From JBQTII01 sp052387905 (GTDB lineage Bacteria > Actinomycetota > Actinomycetes > Sporichthyales > Sporichthyaceae): a stretch of 64,000 nt of DNA. This document shows positions 23,909 through 33,812 of the stretch, piece after piece. Where the stretch lies: assembly GCA_052387905.1 (NCBI GenBank), contig JBQTIR010000001.1, forward strand, positions 6,809 to 70,808. The letters are read 5' to 3'. How positions within the stretch are numbered: the stretch's first letter is position 1; each line of letters opens with the position of its first letter. The notes beneath the pieces were generated by a model, which saw nothing but the letters and a program-made list of their open reading frames with translations, was not told where the DNA came from and did no database searches. The position numbers and the translations under genes are program-made.

Positions 23909-26900
23909 CTAGGACACGGGTTGCTGCGGCCGGATCAGCACGGAGTCGATCACCTCGCGGGCCCAGTCCAGCAGTGCCAGGCCGGTCAGCGGGGTGCCGG
24001 CGACCCTGGCGGTGCTCGGTCGTGGCACCAGGATCGTACGCGCGGTGGGCTTGACCATCGACCTCGGGTAGAGCCGATTCAGTCGCAGCTGGGCGGACTC
24101 GGGCAGGTCCACGGGACCGAACCGCACCGCCTGACCGGCCAAGGTCACCTCGCCGAGTCCGGCAGCGCGCACGTGCGCCCGGAATCGGGCGACGGCGAGC
24201 AGGTTGTCCACCGGTTCGGGCAGCGGGCCGTAGCGGTCCACCAACTCGGCGCGGACCGCCGCCACCGCGGCGTCGGGGTCGGCGGCGATCGCGCCCTGGC
24301 CGGAGCCGATATCGGCGATCCGGCGGTAGGCCTCCAGCCGCAGCCGCTCACCGGGCACGTAGTCGTGCGGGATGTGCGCGTCGACGGGCAGCTCGACCCG
24401 CACGTCGGCCGGGATGTGCTCGGTGTCCAGACCGGCCGCGGACGCCTTGTACTCCGCGACTGCCTCGCCGACCATCCGTACGTAGAGGTCGAATCCGACG
24501 CCCTCGATGTGCCCGGACTGCTCGCCGCCGAGCAGGTTCCCGGCCCCGCGGATCTCCAGGTCCTTCATCGCGACCCACATGCCGGCGCCCAACTCGGTGT
24601 GCGCCGCGATGGTGGCCAGTCGTTCGTGCGCGGTTTCGGTCAGCGGTTTCTCGGCCGGGTAGAGGAAGTAGGAATATCCGCGCTCGCGGGAACGTCCGAC
24701 GCGACCGCGCAACTGATGCAGCTGAGCCAGGCCGAGGACGTCGGCGCGTTCGATGATCAGGGTGTTCGCATTGGAGATGTCCAAGCCGGTTTCGACGATG
24801 GTCGTGCAGACCAGGACGTCGGCACGCTTCTCCCAGAAGTCGACGATCACCTGTTCGAGCGTGTGCTCGTTCATCTGGCCGTGCGCGACCGCGATGCGGG
24901 CCTCCGGCACCAGCTCCGCGAGGCGCGCCGCGGCCTTGGTGATCGACTCCACCCGGTTGTGGACGTAGAAAACCTGACCATCCCTCAGAAGTTCGCGGCG
25001 GATCGCGGCCTGAATCTGCTTGTCCTGGTAGGGACCGACGAAGGTCAGCACCGGGTGGCGCTCCTCCGGCGGGGTCGTGATCGTGGACATCTCCCGAATG
25101 CCGGTGATCGACATCTCCAGCGTGCGCGGGATCGGCGTCGCCGACATCGTCAGCACGTCGACGTGGGTGCGCAGGTGCTTGAGCTGCTCCTTGTGCTCGA
25201 CCCCGAAGCGCTGTTCCTCGTCGACGATGATCAGGCCCAGATTCTTGAACTGGGTGCTTGAGGACAACAGGCGGTGGGTGCCGATCACGACATCGACGCT
25301 GCCGTCGGCCAGCCCCACGATGACGGCGTCGGCCTCGGTCTTGCTGTTGAAGCGCGAGAGGTTGCGCACCGTCACGGGGAAGGCGGAGTACCGATCGGAG
25401 AACGTCGCGAAGTGCTGCTGGGCCAGCAGCGTCGTCGGCACCAGAATGGCGACCTGCATGCCGTCCTGCACCGCCTTGAACGCGGCCCGCACCGCGATCT
25501 CGGTCTTGCCGTAGCCCACGTCGCCGCAGATCACCCGGTCCATCGGGTACGGCTTTTCCATGTCGGCCTTGACCTCGTCGATGGCCGCGAGCTGGTCGGG
25601 GGTCTCGACGTAGGCGAAGGCGTCCTCCAGCTCGCGCTGCCACGGGGTGTCCGGGGAGAAGGCGTGCCCGGGGGCGGAGGTGCGGGCGGCGTAGAGGCGG
25701 ATCAGCTCACCGGCGATCTGCTTGACGGCCTTGCGGGCGCGGCCCTTGGCCTTCTGCCAGTCCGCGCCGCCGAGGCGGTGCAACGTCGGGGACTCCCCGC
25801 CCACGTACCGGGTCACCTGCTCGAGCGCGTCGGTCGGGCAGTAGAGCCGGTCACCGGGCTGCCCGCGTTTGGAGGCGGCGTACTCGATGACCAGGTACTC
25901 GCGGGTGGCGCCCGCCACCGTGCGCGCGACCATCTCCACGTAGCGTCCGACCCCGTGCTGTTCGTGCACGACGTAATCGCCGGCCTGCAATTGCAGCGGG
26001 TCGATCGCGGCCTTGCGCCGGGTCGGCAGCTTTCCGCGCAGGTCCCGGGTCGCAGCGCCGGTCCGGCTGACCAGGTCGGCGTCGGTGAGCACGACGAGCT
26101 TGCGGCCGGCGTCGACGAAGCCGCCGCCGAGTTGGGCACACGTCACCAGGGCGATGCCGGCCTCGGGCGCGGACTCGATGGTCTCGACCAGACGGGCGGG
26201 GACGTCGGCGGCCGCGAGCACCTCGACCGTGCGCTGGGCGAGGCCGTGACCGCTGGTGATCCAGATGACCCGCCAGCCCGCGGACACCCAGTCGCGCACG
26301 TCGGCGACGGCCTTGTCGGTCTCGCCGCGGTAGAGCTCGACGGCCTTCGCCCCGAGCACCGGGACCGTGCTGAGCGCACCGCCCGATGTCGGCGACGCAG
26401 GAGCCGTTGACCGGAAGTCGCCGCCCTCCTCGGCGGCCAGGTCGGTACCGAACGGAGCCAGCCGCCACAGGCCCAGACCGCGCGCGGTCGCATGCTCGTG
26501 GACCTCGTCGAGTTCGCGCAGGGCGGCGGCGCCGAGGTCGATCGGGACCTGGCCGCCGGCGGCGGCGCCGGACCAGGAGGCCTCCAGGAATTCCTGGCTG
26601 GTGCGGACCAGGTCGCCGGCGCGGGTACGCACCCGCTCCGGGTCGCAGGTGAGCACGATCGAGCCGGGCGGCACCTGGTCGACGAGGAGTTCCAGGCGAT
26701 CAACGAGGACGGGCGCGAGCGCCTCCATCCCTTCCACCGCGATCCCTTCGGCGATCCGCCCGAGGATGTCGGTGAGTTCGGGATGCTCGGCGCACAGCGC
26801 CTTGGCGCGCGCCCGAACGTCCGCGGTCAGCAGCATCTCCCGGCACGGCGGCGCCCAGAGCGTGGTGGTCGGCTCGGCGCCGTCGATGCTGCGCTGGTCG

Positions 26901-27553
26901 GCGACGGTGAACGGACGAATCTCCTCGACGGAGTCTCCCCAGAACTCCACCCGCAGCGGGTGCTCGGCGGTCGGGGGAAACACGTCGACGATGCCGCCCC
27001 GGACCGCGAACTCCCCGCGTCGTTCGACCAGATCGACCCGGGCGTACGCGGCGCCCGCAAGGGCGTTGACCACGACGTCGAGTTCGACCTCGTCGCCGGT
27101 CGTCAGGGCGACCGGCTCCAACTCACCGAGGCCGGCGACCATCGGCTGGACCAGGCTGCGGACGGGGGCGATCACCACGTCGAGCGGGCCCGAGGTCTCA
27201 TCGGTACCAGGACGGTGCAGGCGGCGTAGCACCGCCAGGCGCTCGCCCACCGTGTCCGCGCGCGGGGAGAGCCGCTCGTGGGGCAACGTCTCCCAGGCCG
27301 GGAAGACCGCGATGCGGTGCGGCGGCAGCAGGGAACACAACGCGGCGTGCAGGTCCTCCGCCTCGCGCCCGGTGGCGGTGACCGCGAGCACGGTGCGTCC
27401 GGTGCGGGCCAGGGCGGCGACCACGAAGGGCCGCAGCGCCGGCGGAGCCACCAGCGATCCGGTGGGTGCCCCGGCGCGCGCCGACTCCAGGGCGCCAGCC
27501 AGGACGGGGTCCTGCGCCACGACATCAAGCAGACCGGACAGGGTCACAGGCAC
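23909..27553 (-). CDS. mfd: Transcription-repair coupling factor Mfd
   Basis: A 1214-residue ATP-dependent translocase that displaces stalled RNA polymerase and recruits UvrA. Order: UvrB-homology region with FPAWETLPHE, the RNA-polymerase interaction domain around QAGDYVVHEQHGVGRYVE, helicase motif I GDVGYGKTE, DEEQRFG box, TMSATPIPRTLEM, helicase part two with QLRGRVGRSRERGY, and a TRCF C-terminal domain. The open frame extends to 27670, but GTG 27553 has AGGGAG seven bases upstream and fits family length. It heads a minus-strand run with surA-like and mazG. Confidence 0.97.
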   Translation of the reverse strand: MPVTLSGLLDVVAQDPVLAGALESARAGAPTGSLVAPPALRPFVVAALARTGRTVLAVTATGREAEDLHAALCSLLPPHRIAVFPAWETLPHERLSPRADTVGERLAVLRRLHRPGTDETSGPLDVVIAPVRSLVQPMVAGLGELEPVALTTGDEVELDVVVNALAGAAYARVDLVERRGEFAVRGGIVDVFPPTAEHPLRVEFWGDSVEEIRPFTVADQRSIDGAEPTTTLWAPPCREMLLTADVRARAKALCAEHPELTDILGRIAEGIAVEGMEALAPVLVDRLELLVDQVPPGSIVLTCDPERVRTRAGDLVRTSQEFLEASWSGAAAGGQVPIDLGAAALRELDEVHEHATARGLGLWRLAPFGTDLAAEEGGDFRSTAPASPTSGGALSTVPVLGAKAVELYRGETDKAVADVRDWVSAGWRVIWITSGHGLAQRTVEVLAAADVPARLVETIESAPEAGIALVTCAQLGGGFVDAGRKLVVLTDADLVSRTGAATRDLRGKLPTRRKAAIDPLQLQAGDYVVHEQHGVGRYVEMVARTVAGATREYLVIEYAASKRGQPGDRLYCPTDALEQVTRYVGGESPTLHRLGGADWQKAKGRARKAVKQIAGELIRLYAARTSAPGHAFSPDTPWQRELEDAFAYVETPDQLAAIDEVKADMEKPYPMDRVICGDVGYGKTEIAVRAAFKAVQDGMQVAILVPTTLLAQQHFATFSDRYSAFPVTVRNLSRFNSKTEADAVIVGLADGSVDVVIGTHRLLSSSTQFKNLGLIIVDEEQRFGVEHKEQLKHLRTHVDVLTMSATPIPRTLEMSITGIREMSTITTPPEERHPVLTFVGPYQDKQIQAAIRRELLRDGQVFYVHNRVESITKAAARLAELVPEARIAVAHGQMNEHTLEQVIVDFWEKRADVLVCTTIVETGLDISNANTLIIERADVLGLAQLHQLRGRVGRSRERGYSYFLYPAEKPLTETAHERLATIAAHTELGAGMWVAMKDLEIRGAGNLLGGEQSGHIEGVGFDLYVRMVGEAVAEYKASAAGLDTEHIPADVRVELPVDAHIPHDYVPGERLRLEAYRRIADIGSGQGAIAADPDAAVAAVRAELVDRYGPLPEPVDNLLAVARFRAHVRAAGLGEVTLAGQAVRFGPVDLPESAQLRLNRLYPRSMVKPTARTILVPRPSTARVAGTPLTGLALLDWAREVIDSVLIRPQQPVS

Positions 27554-27638
27554 AGGATCGCTCCCTCTTCCTCGCTCGTTCCTCGCTGCGTCGAGTCGCT
27601 CACAGGGACTCCCCAGGGCATGGCAGACAACGCGAACA

Positions 27639-27663
27639 CCCCGAAATCCGGTACGGATCGGGG
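27639..27663 (-). terminator. Hairpin downstream of LpqU-like gene
   Basis: CCCCGA (27639-27644) pairs with TCGGGG (27658-27663), with an inner CCG/CGG pair. It is about 60 bases past the stop of the transglycosylase-like gene and upstream of mfd. There is no U tract, so it is only a probable terminator. Confidence 0.4.
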
Positions 27664-27723
27664 TCATCACCAGCCTACGTCGACCTCAGGACCGTCCGAT
27701 CCCCGCAGGGCGAGAGCCGCGTC

Positions 27724-28548
27724 TCAGCCGCGACAGAGCAGGTCGAAAGGGTCGGCGGTCCAGTACTTGGCGACCTCGCGGGCGGCGAGGCCCTCCCACC
27801 GCGCGTAGGCGAAGGGGAAGGCAGAGCGCTGCACGCGCTGCGCGGCGATCGTGAGCGGGAGTTGTTGCCAGCCACCGACCTCACGCAGCACCCGGTAGAA
27901 GGCGAAGGCGGAGTAGCTCGGGTTCATGATCTGGCGGTAGCTCCCCCAGCCGGCGGACGAGCGCTGTTGGAAGAGCCCCACCGAGTCCAGGTGCCCGTAG
28001 CTGATATTGCGCAACGTGGACTCCTGCATCGCAGTCGCCAGCGCGATGACCGCGGCGCGCGGCGGGAGGTCCATGCGCCGGGCGACGGCGATGATCGCGC
28101 GCACATTGCTCGACTGGGCGCCGGTCAACGGGAGCAGACGCTGGGCCCCGGGGTTGTAGCCACAGCGGCTGCGCAGATCGCGCAGTCGGCGGGCTGCCTC
28201 GGCGGCCTCGGCACGACGGGCCTTCTCCGCGCGTTCGGTGAGGATCGTCCGGGCCCGGCCGCGTGCGGCCCGGGTCGCCAGGTTGACGCGGGCCAGCGCC
28301 GCAAATTCCTGCTCGGCGTTGGCCAGGATCCGGCGAGGATCGACCTCGGCACTCTCATCCGCGCCCACGCCTGAGCTCAGCACACTGGCGGCGCTGACCG
28401 CCGCGCCGCCGGGTCCAGCCGGCATCGCGGCGCCGGTGAGCAGCATCGTCAGGGCCAGCACCGCACCCACGGCGCCCGTGGCCGCCGACGCGGCCGACAT
28501 GCTTGTCCGCCGGTGACGGCCGCGATGGGTGGGGCGCTCGGGGGGCAC
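27724..28548 (-). CDS. LpqU-like transglycosylase-fold secreted protein
   Basis: A secreted cell-wall protein of up to 274 residues. A basic leader, then the membrane/signal segment GAVGAVLALTMLLTGAAM, an Ala/Arg helical linker, then a lysozyme-like domain with AVIALATAMQESTLRN (catalytic Glu in MQES) and GLFQQRSSAGWGSY. The family order matches mycobacterial LpqU, which is encoded in the same mfd-mazG-eno neighbourhood. It should bind or cleave peptidoglycan. I do not see a lipobox here, unlike LpqU. The start may be internal, at MSAASAATG (17th codon). Confidence 0.8.
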   Translation of the reverse strand: MPPERPTHRGRHRRTSMSAASAATGAVGAVLALTMLLTGAAMPAGPGGAAVSAASVLSSGVGADESAEVDPRRILANAEQEFAALARVNLATRAARGRARTILTERAEKARRAEAAEAARRLRDLRSRCGYNPGAQRLLPLTGAQSSNVRAIIAVARRMDLPPRAAVIALATAMQESTLRNISYGHLDSVGLFQQRSSAGWGSYRQIMNPSYSAFAFYRVLREVGGWQQLPLTIAAQRVQRSAFPFAYARWEGLAAREVAKYWTADPFDLLCRG

Positions 28549-28728
28549 CTTTCGACGGTACGGAGCCCGCGGTTCCCACCCGCGGCGAGTGAACGGGACT
28601 AGGCCACCCCATCGCCGACTCTTGGTGTGAAATCAGGACAAAGTGGCACATCGAACCGGCAACGTTCGGCCGCCCCGAGCGCCATCGGCCACCCCAGTCG
28701 GACGTCGCTGAATTTCCCCCCGTGGCGA
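28549..28728. other. Leader of the LpqU-like gene with a GC hairpin
   Basis: The 180 bases between the lipoprotein stop and the transglycosylase-like start contain a stem of CCGCGG (28567-28572) and CCGCGG (28580-28585) about 20 bases from the gene start. This could be an RNA structure in the leader or a terminator for the upstream lipoprotein cassette. No named riboswitch is recognised. Confidence 0.4.
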
Positions 28729-29403
28729 TCAGTCGGTTTCGACCGGCGCCGGGGTCCGATCTCGCAACGCTGCGCCGCCCCAGAACAGCGAGATTGCCAC
28801 CACGGCGTCGTCCGCGGTAGGCGAGTAACGCCCCTGGACCGACAGCGTCAGATACCCCAACTTCGTCGACAGGAACGGCGTGTTCGGCTGAGCGTCATTG
28901 CTCGGCACCCGCCCGGAGGACGCGATGCGGTACCAGTCATCGATCGGCTCGACCTCGAGGTCGAACTGTTCCGCCAACGCCAGCAGGCGATCCCGTGCCT
29001 CCTCCACCGACAACAGGCCCCGCTTGATCGTGGCTCCGTCCGGAGCTTGCGTTGACGGAAACTTCCCACCGCCGCGACTGAACACGGTCAGGTCGGACTC
29101 GAAGCGCAGTACCTGCTCATCCGGCAGCAGCACTTCGACCTCAAACGCGTCCTGGGGACGGCTTTCGTATATCGCGTCGGTGGCGCCGTCGTCGGCCATC
29201 CCGACCTCCGCGCGTGTCGGCGGGGTCCGAAGGTCGAAACGACCGAATCCGGTCTTCACGACCTCGATGACCTTTGCCGATTTCACTCGCCGGATCGGCG
29301 AAGGCCGATCATCACTTCCGAATGTCACGGTGCATCCTCCCGTAACCAGCAGGACGCCGAGGGCCAGTGCGCCTACCCGCCAACGTCGCGTGTGTGCCCT
29401 CAT
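28729..29403 (-). CDS. Putative lipoprotein of the WXG-like cassette
   Basis: A 224-residue protein with an N-terminal signal (basic RRWR, hydrophobic VGALALGVLLV) and lipobox VTGGC, so it is probably membrane-anchored outside the cell. The mature part has two alpha/beta repeats; I see no known domain. Its ATG overlaps the stop of the large upstream gene by 4 bases, so it is the third gene of the operon. By position it could be a partner or immunity-type factor for the upstream protein, but that is a guess. Confidence 0.75.
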   Translation of the reverse strand: MRAHTRRWRVGALALGVLLVTGGCTVTFGSDDRPSPIRRVKSAKVIEVVKTGFGRFDLRTPPTRAEVGMADDGATDAIYESRPQDAFEVEVLLPDEQVLRFESDLTVFSRGGGKFPSTQAPDGATIKRGLLSVEEARDRLLALAEQFDLEVEPIDDWYRIASSGRVPSNDAQPNTPFLSTKLGYLTLSVQGRYSPTADDAVVAISLFWGGAALRDRTPAPVETD

Positions 29404-31008
29404 CGGTGTGCCCGCACATCCCAGTCCGTCGACAGCCGCCGCGCCACGTCATCGACGTTGCGCTCCAACCGGTTCGCCTCGATGCGTTCCGCTACGTTCG
29501 TGCCGACGATCTGCGCGGCCCCCTCGGGATCCGCGAGCACCCGCTGATAGGCCGGCAAAGTGTCGCGATGGATGAGGTCCCAGCGATCCTCAAAAACGGC
29601 GATGTTTCCGTCGGGAAGTGGGGTCGTCACCGTCAACCGCCCCGGTAGGGGGATGTCGATCGCACCCGGGCCTGGCGGATCCAGCCGAAGCGAGTCCGGG
29701 GTGGATACCCCCAACGGACGCACCTCCGCGAACCCCTGCGCACCCGGGATCGACGGCTCCCCCACTGCCGTCATCAGGTACGTAAACGCCGCACCCGAGG
29801 GGTCGTGCTGGCGCATCCGCGTGTAGTTGTCGGCGATGACGTTCTCCTGCTCCCGCCGCAGCAATGCGGTATTTCCCTCATCGAGCAAAGCTTGATCGCC
29901 GTGTGACCGGCCTCCCTCGATCTGATGCCACGCCTGCACAGTGCGTTCATCGATGATCCCCGCGGCGCCGAGTTCTTCGATCGCGGGCAGCCCACCGGCC
30001 AGATACGCCTCGTGCATCACCGCCTGATCAACGAAGATCTCCTTCTGCATCTCCAGAAACGTCGTCTCATAGAACCGCAGCTCGTCCTGGGACATGTCCC
30101 CGAGCACCGCGATCTCCCGTAGTCCCGTCGGCAGCAACGCCTTCACCGCCCCGGGAAGTTCATCCAACGGACCGGCGACCCGGTCCGCGATCTCCCCGAT
30201 CGCGTCCAGATCGAAGAACCCCGCAGCGAACGACGGACCGATCATGTTCGCCATCCCCGCCCACTGCAGGTGCGGATGCTCCAGGAACAACCGCCCGTAG
30301 TAGGTGTAGACCGCCTCGATCGTCGGGCGCAACGCCTCGGCCCCGCGACCCGGCAGCCACAGATCCAGGTCGACCCCAGCACTTCGCCCAGCCACTGAGT
30401 ACCAGTACGCCTGCAGCACGTCGCGGTACTGCGCCGCTGGCCCGCCGGAACCAGTTCGGCTTCTCCGGCGCGTACCGGCACGCCTCCCGCACCGCAACCG
30501 CGGCAGCATCACCTGCCGCCCGAGCCACCTCCACCGCATCACCGTGCAACGCCAGCGCATTGGCCAAAGGCTGCGCACCGGGATCGGTGAATACCGGCGG
30601 CAGCGGAAGAATCTGTACTGACCACGACGCCCGCGCCTGCTCCCGTTCACTCGCCAACCGGGCCAGCAGCGCCTCATGCTCAGCGCGGGCCGCCGCCGTC
30701 AGTGCGTGGGCTTGTGCGACGGTCTCGGCCGCCGCCATCGCCTTGTCCTGAGCGACCGTGAGCGCATCGCCATAGTCGTTCAGCGCCCGCGCCGCGGACC
30801 CGAACGCCTCCGAGGCCCGCTCCCAGCGCAACGGCTCACCATCGAAGGCGTCCCGGAACCGATTCGCCGCCGCCCCGTACCACCCGTCGGTCGTGAGCCG
30901 GCGCAACCCCGCCGCCACCGCCGCGAACGATGCCCCGGAGACCGACAGCTCCTGCGCCTTCGCGTAGATCTCCCCCGGCCGTCCCGGGATCGGCGCCGCA
31001 ACGTTCAC
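29400..31008 (-). pseudogene. WXG100-like N terminus plus unknown C-terminal domain, frameshifted
   Basis: Two frames join at about 30440: 31008 down to there encodes a WXG100-like helical hairpin (GRPGEIYAKAQELSVSG, then WYGAAANRFRDAF with a W-x-G turn) followed by a long helical region; the continuation one base off (PAAQYRDVLQAYWYSVAG) runs to 29400. In the second part YTYYGRLFLEHPHLQWAGMA and NVIADNYTRMRQHD suggest a folded domain perhaps distantly like DUF2515, not certain. A one-base insertion in the GGCGGGCC area would restore about 535 residues. The gene overlaps both neighbours by 4 bases, so it was an operon gene; loss may be recent or a sequence error. It resembles type VII secretion substrates. 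Confidence 0.7.
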
Positions 31009-31361
31009 CGGTACCGGCCCGACGCCGCCGGATCACCCATCCGCCGCGCGATCTCATCGAAGCGCCGGGCCGAGTCCTGATCCGCCTCCTGGTACCAGGC
31101 CCCGGCCTGCGCCAACCGTGAACCGATCTCCCGCACATCGGCCTGCAGCGCACCCAGACCCCGCGACCACCGATCCCCGAACTCCCGCAGCGCCGAACTC
31201 AACCCCTCATGCGCCACCGCGTCCCCGCCCGGCACCAGGACAGACACGTCCTCGTCCTTGAACTCCGACGCCGCGGTAGCCATCCCCCGCACCACCGCCC
31301 GCAACGCCTCGAGGTCGACCTCGAAACCCTCCACGCCAGCCCCCGTAAGAACGCTGCTCAA
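31005..31361 (-). CDS. WXG100/ESX-like small protein
   Basis: A 118-residue all-helical protein with a helix-turn-helix hairpin pattern: REFGDRWSRGLGAL in the second helix and, near the C terminus, WYQEADQDSARRF, which contains a Y-x-x-x-D type export signal of type VII secretion. It lacks a signal peptide. Its stop overlaps the start of the WXG-like large gene by 4 bases, so the two products may form a heterodimer, as in EsxA/EsxB or PE/PPE pairs. No secretion ATPase (EccC) is visible in this window. Confidence 0.7.
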   Translation of the reverse strand: MSSVLTGAGVEGFEVDLEALRAVVRGMATAASEFKDEDVSVLVPGGDAVAHEGLSSALREFGDRWSRGLGALQADVREIGSRLAQAGAWYQEADQDSARRFDEIARRMGDPAASGRYR

Positions 31362-31397
31362 TCGGGTCGATCCTAGGCGGGCATCTTTAGAGGAGGC

Positions 31398-31979
31398 TCA
31401 GCTGTTGAACGCGTTCTGCGTGGGCTCGAGACCCTCGCGCACCAGCAGCTCGATGGCGTCGGCGGCGCGTTCGATCTCCAGGTCCAGGTCCTTACGTTCA
31501 ACAGCGGAGAAGTCGCGCAGGACGAACGTCGCGGCGTCCATCCGGCCCGGCGGGCGGCCGATCCCGAAGCGCAGCCGGAAGTAGTCGCCGGTGCCGATCG
31601 ACGAACGGATCGACTTCAGGCCGTTGTGCCCGTTGTCCCCGCCGCCGAACTTCACCCGCAGCGCCGCGAACGGGATGTCCAGCTCGTCGTGCACCACGAT
31701 CAGGCGCTCGGGCGGAACCGAGTAGTACGCGGCCACGGAGGCCACCGGCCCCCCGGAGAGGTTCATGAAGGAGCGCGGCCGCGCGAGCACCGCTCGCGTG
31801 CCACCGGGGCCACCCAGGTGGACCTCGGCGACCTCGGCGCGGGCCTTGTGCGACTTCAGGGTCGCGCGCCGGCGGGCAGCCAGCGCTTCGACGACCATGA
31901 AGCCGATGTTGTGCCGGTTTCCGGCGTACTCCGGACCTGGGTTGCCCAGCCCGACGACGAGCCAGCTGCCTTCACTCAC
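31398..31979 (-). CDS. pth: Peptidyl-tRNA hydrolase
   Basis: A 193-residue enzyme releasing peptides from drop-off peptidyl-tRNA. WLVVGLGNPGPEYAGNRHNIG carries the conserved catalytic His; later FMNLSGGPVA and VVHDELDIPFAALRVKFGGGDNGHNGL hold the substrate residues. GTG 31979 has GGAAGG seven bases upstream; upstream codons extend the frame to 32024 without support. It lies 41 bases after rplY, the common actinobacterial order. Confidence 0.95.
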   Translation of the reverse strand: MSEGSWLVVGLGNPGPEYAGNRHNIGFMVVEALAARRRATLKSHKARAEVAEVHLGGPGGTRAVLARPRSFMNLSGGPVASVAAYYSVPPERLIVVHDELDIPFAALRVKFGGGDNGHNGLKSIRSSIGTGDYFRLRFGIGRPPGRMDAATFVLRDFSAVERKDLDLEIERAADAIELLVREGLEPTQNAFNS

Positions 31980-32020
31980 GTGCACACCTTCCCGCACCGC
32001 ACCGCGGCGCAGGGGCAACC

Positions 32021-32653
32021 TCACTCGGCGGCGGCTTCAGCAGCTTCTGCGTCGGCAGCGGAGGCCGCGGAGGCAGCGGCGGCCACGGCGGCCACTGCCT
32101 CGTCGTCGGCGGTGGTGCTGCTCGCCGGCGTGATGTGCAGGACCAGCGCGTCGGGGTCGGTGACCAGTTCGACGCCGGTCGGCAGGGTGACGTCCTTGGC
32201 CAGGATCTGCGAGCCGATCGCCAGACCGGCGATGCTGATCTCGAACTCCGTCGGAATGTGCGTGGCCTCGGCGGAGACCTCCAGGGTGTTGAGCTCGTTC
32301 GCCAGCAGGGCGTCCGGGACCAGGCCGCCGATGACGCGCAGCGCAACGTTGACGTTGACCCGCTCGCCCCGGCGCACCACGAGCAGGTCGACATGCTCGA
32401 TGTTGCCGCGAATCGGGTCGCGCTGGATGTCCTTGGGGATTGCGAGCTCGTCCTTGCCCTCGATCTCCAGGGTCAACAGGGCGTTCTTGACCTTGAGCGC
32501 GCGCATCAGGGCGTGCGACGGGAGGGCGATGTGGCGGGGGTCGTTGCCGTGCCCGTAGAGGACAGCCGGCACCTTCTGCTCGCGTCGGATCCGGCGGGCG
32601 GCGCCCTTACCGAACTCGGTGCGCTGCTCGGCGCTGATGCGGACCTCGGACAC
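32021..32653 (-). CDS. rplY: 50S ribosomal protein L25/general stress protein Ctc
   Basis: A 210-residue two-domain (CTC-type) L25. The N-terminal 5S rRNA-binding domain begins ISAEQRTEFGKGAARRIRRE with KVPAVLYGHG; the C-terminal beta domain includes HVDLLVVRRGERVNVNV. The Ala/Glu-rich C-terminal tail is normal for actinobacteria. GTG 32653 is chosen for its AGAGGAG site; upstream codons have none. It precedes pth and follows prs with a 170-base gap holding no visible gene. Confidence 0.95.
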   Translation of the reverse strand: MSEVRISAEQRTEFGKGAARRIRREQKVPAVLYGHGNDPRHIALPSHALMRALKVKNALLTLEIEGKDELAIPKDIQRDPIRGNIEHVDLLVVRRGERVNVNVALRVIGGLVPDALLANELNTLEVSAEATHIPTEFEISIAGLAIGSQILAKDVTLPTGVELVTDPDALVLHITPASSTTADDEAVAAVAAAASAASAADAEAAEAAAE

Positions 32654-32822
32654 GGTGGTACTCCTCTGCGTGCGTTCACGATGCGGTGGTTCGTACATGC
32701 TCGACGTGGGGCGGCAAAGTCAGCGCCCACGGAGGGGAGAAGCTCTTCGCCGTCGATTACGGAGGCCAGGGTCGGCCGCCCTCGCCGGGCAACCCCGAGA
32801 GACTACCTGAAGCCCCAGGGCG

Positions 32823-33800
32823 CTAGTTCGGGGCGTCGAACAGGCTGGTGACGGACCCGTCGTCAAAGACCTCGCGGATCGCGCGGGCGATCAGCGGGGC
32901 GATCGAGAGCACCGTCAACTTGTCGAAGCGACGCTCGTCCTCGATCGGGAGGGTGTTGGTGACGACGACCTCGGAGATGCGCGAGTTCTTGAGCCGGTCT
33001 ACCGCGGGCCCGGACAGGATCGGGTGGGTGGCGGCGACGATGACGTCGGCGGCGCCGTTGTCGAACAGCGCGTCGGCGGCCTGGGTGATGGTCCCGGCGG
33101 TGTCGATCATGTCGTCGACGAGGACGCAGGTGCGCCCGACGACGTCACCGACGACCTCGTGGACCTTGACCTGGTTGGGCACTGCCGGGTCGCGGCGCTT
33201 GTGCACGATGGCCAGCGGACACCCGAGGCGATCGGTCCACATGTCGGCCACACGCACCCGGCCGGCGTCCGGGGACACCACGGTCAGGCGAGCACGGTCG
33301 ACGCGGTTGCCGACGTAGCGGGTGAGCAGCGGCAGCGCGAAGAGGTGGTCGACGGGGCCGGAGAAGAAGCCCTGGATCTGCGCGGTGTGCAGGTCGACGG
33401 AGATCAACCGGTCCGCACCGGCGGTGGCGAACAGGTCCGCCAGCAACCGCGCGGAGATCGGTTCGCGGCCCTGGTGCTTCTTGTCCTGGCGCGAGTAGCC
33501 GTAGAACGGCATGACCACGGTGATGCGCTTGGCCGAGGCCCGCTTGAGCGCGTCGACCATGAGCAACTGCTCCATGATCCACTGGTTGATCGGCGCCGCG
33601 TGGCTCTGAATCACGAAGGTGTCCGCGCCGCGAACGGACTCCTGGAAGCGGACGTAGATCTCGCCGTTGGCGAAGTCGAAAGCGGTGGTGGGGGTGAGCT
33701 CGATACCGAGCTCGACGGCGATCTCGTTCGCGAGCTCGGGGTAGGCGCGCCCGCCCATCACCAGGAGCTTGCGTTCACCGGCCGTGGTGATTCCGGTCAT
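32823..33800 (-). CDS. prs: Ribose-phosphate pyrophosphokinase
   Basis: A 325-residue PRPP synthase that transfers pyrophosphate from ATP to ribose-5-phosphate. Signatures: NGEIYVRFQESVRGAD, VVMPFYGYSRQDKK, the DLHTAQIQGFF segment and the PRPP loop VLVDDMIDTAGTI. Product feeds purine, pyrimidine, His, Trp and NAD synthesis and, in actinobacteria, decaprenylphosphoryl arabinose. It starts 12 bases after glmU ends, so both share one transcript. Confidence 0.97.
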   Translation of the reverse strand: MTGITTAGERKLLVMGGRAYPELANEIAVELGIELTPTTAFDFANGEIYVRFQESVRGADTFVIQSHAAPINQWIMEQLLMVDALKRASAKRITVVMPFYGYSRQDKKHQGREPISARLLADLFATAGADRLISVDLHTAQIQGFFSGPVDHLFALPLLTRYVGNRVDRARLTVVSPDAGRVRVADMWTDRLGCPLAIVHKRRDPAVPNQVKVHEVVGDVVGRTCVLVDDMIDTAGTITQAADALFDNGAADVIVAATHPILSGPAVDRLKNSRISEVVVTNTLPIEDERRFDKLTVLSIAPLIARAIREVFDDGSVTSLFDAPN

Positions 33801-33812
33801 CGCAGCTACTCC

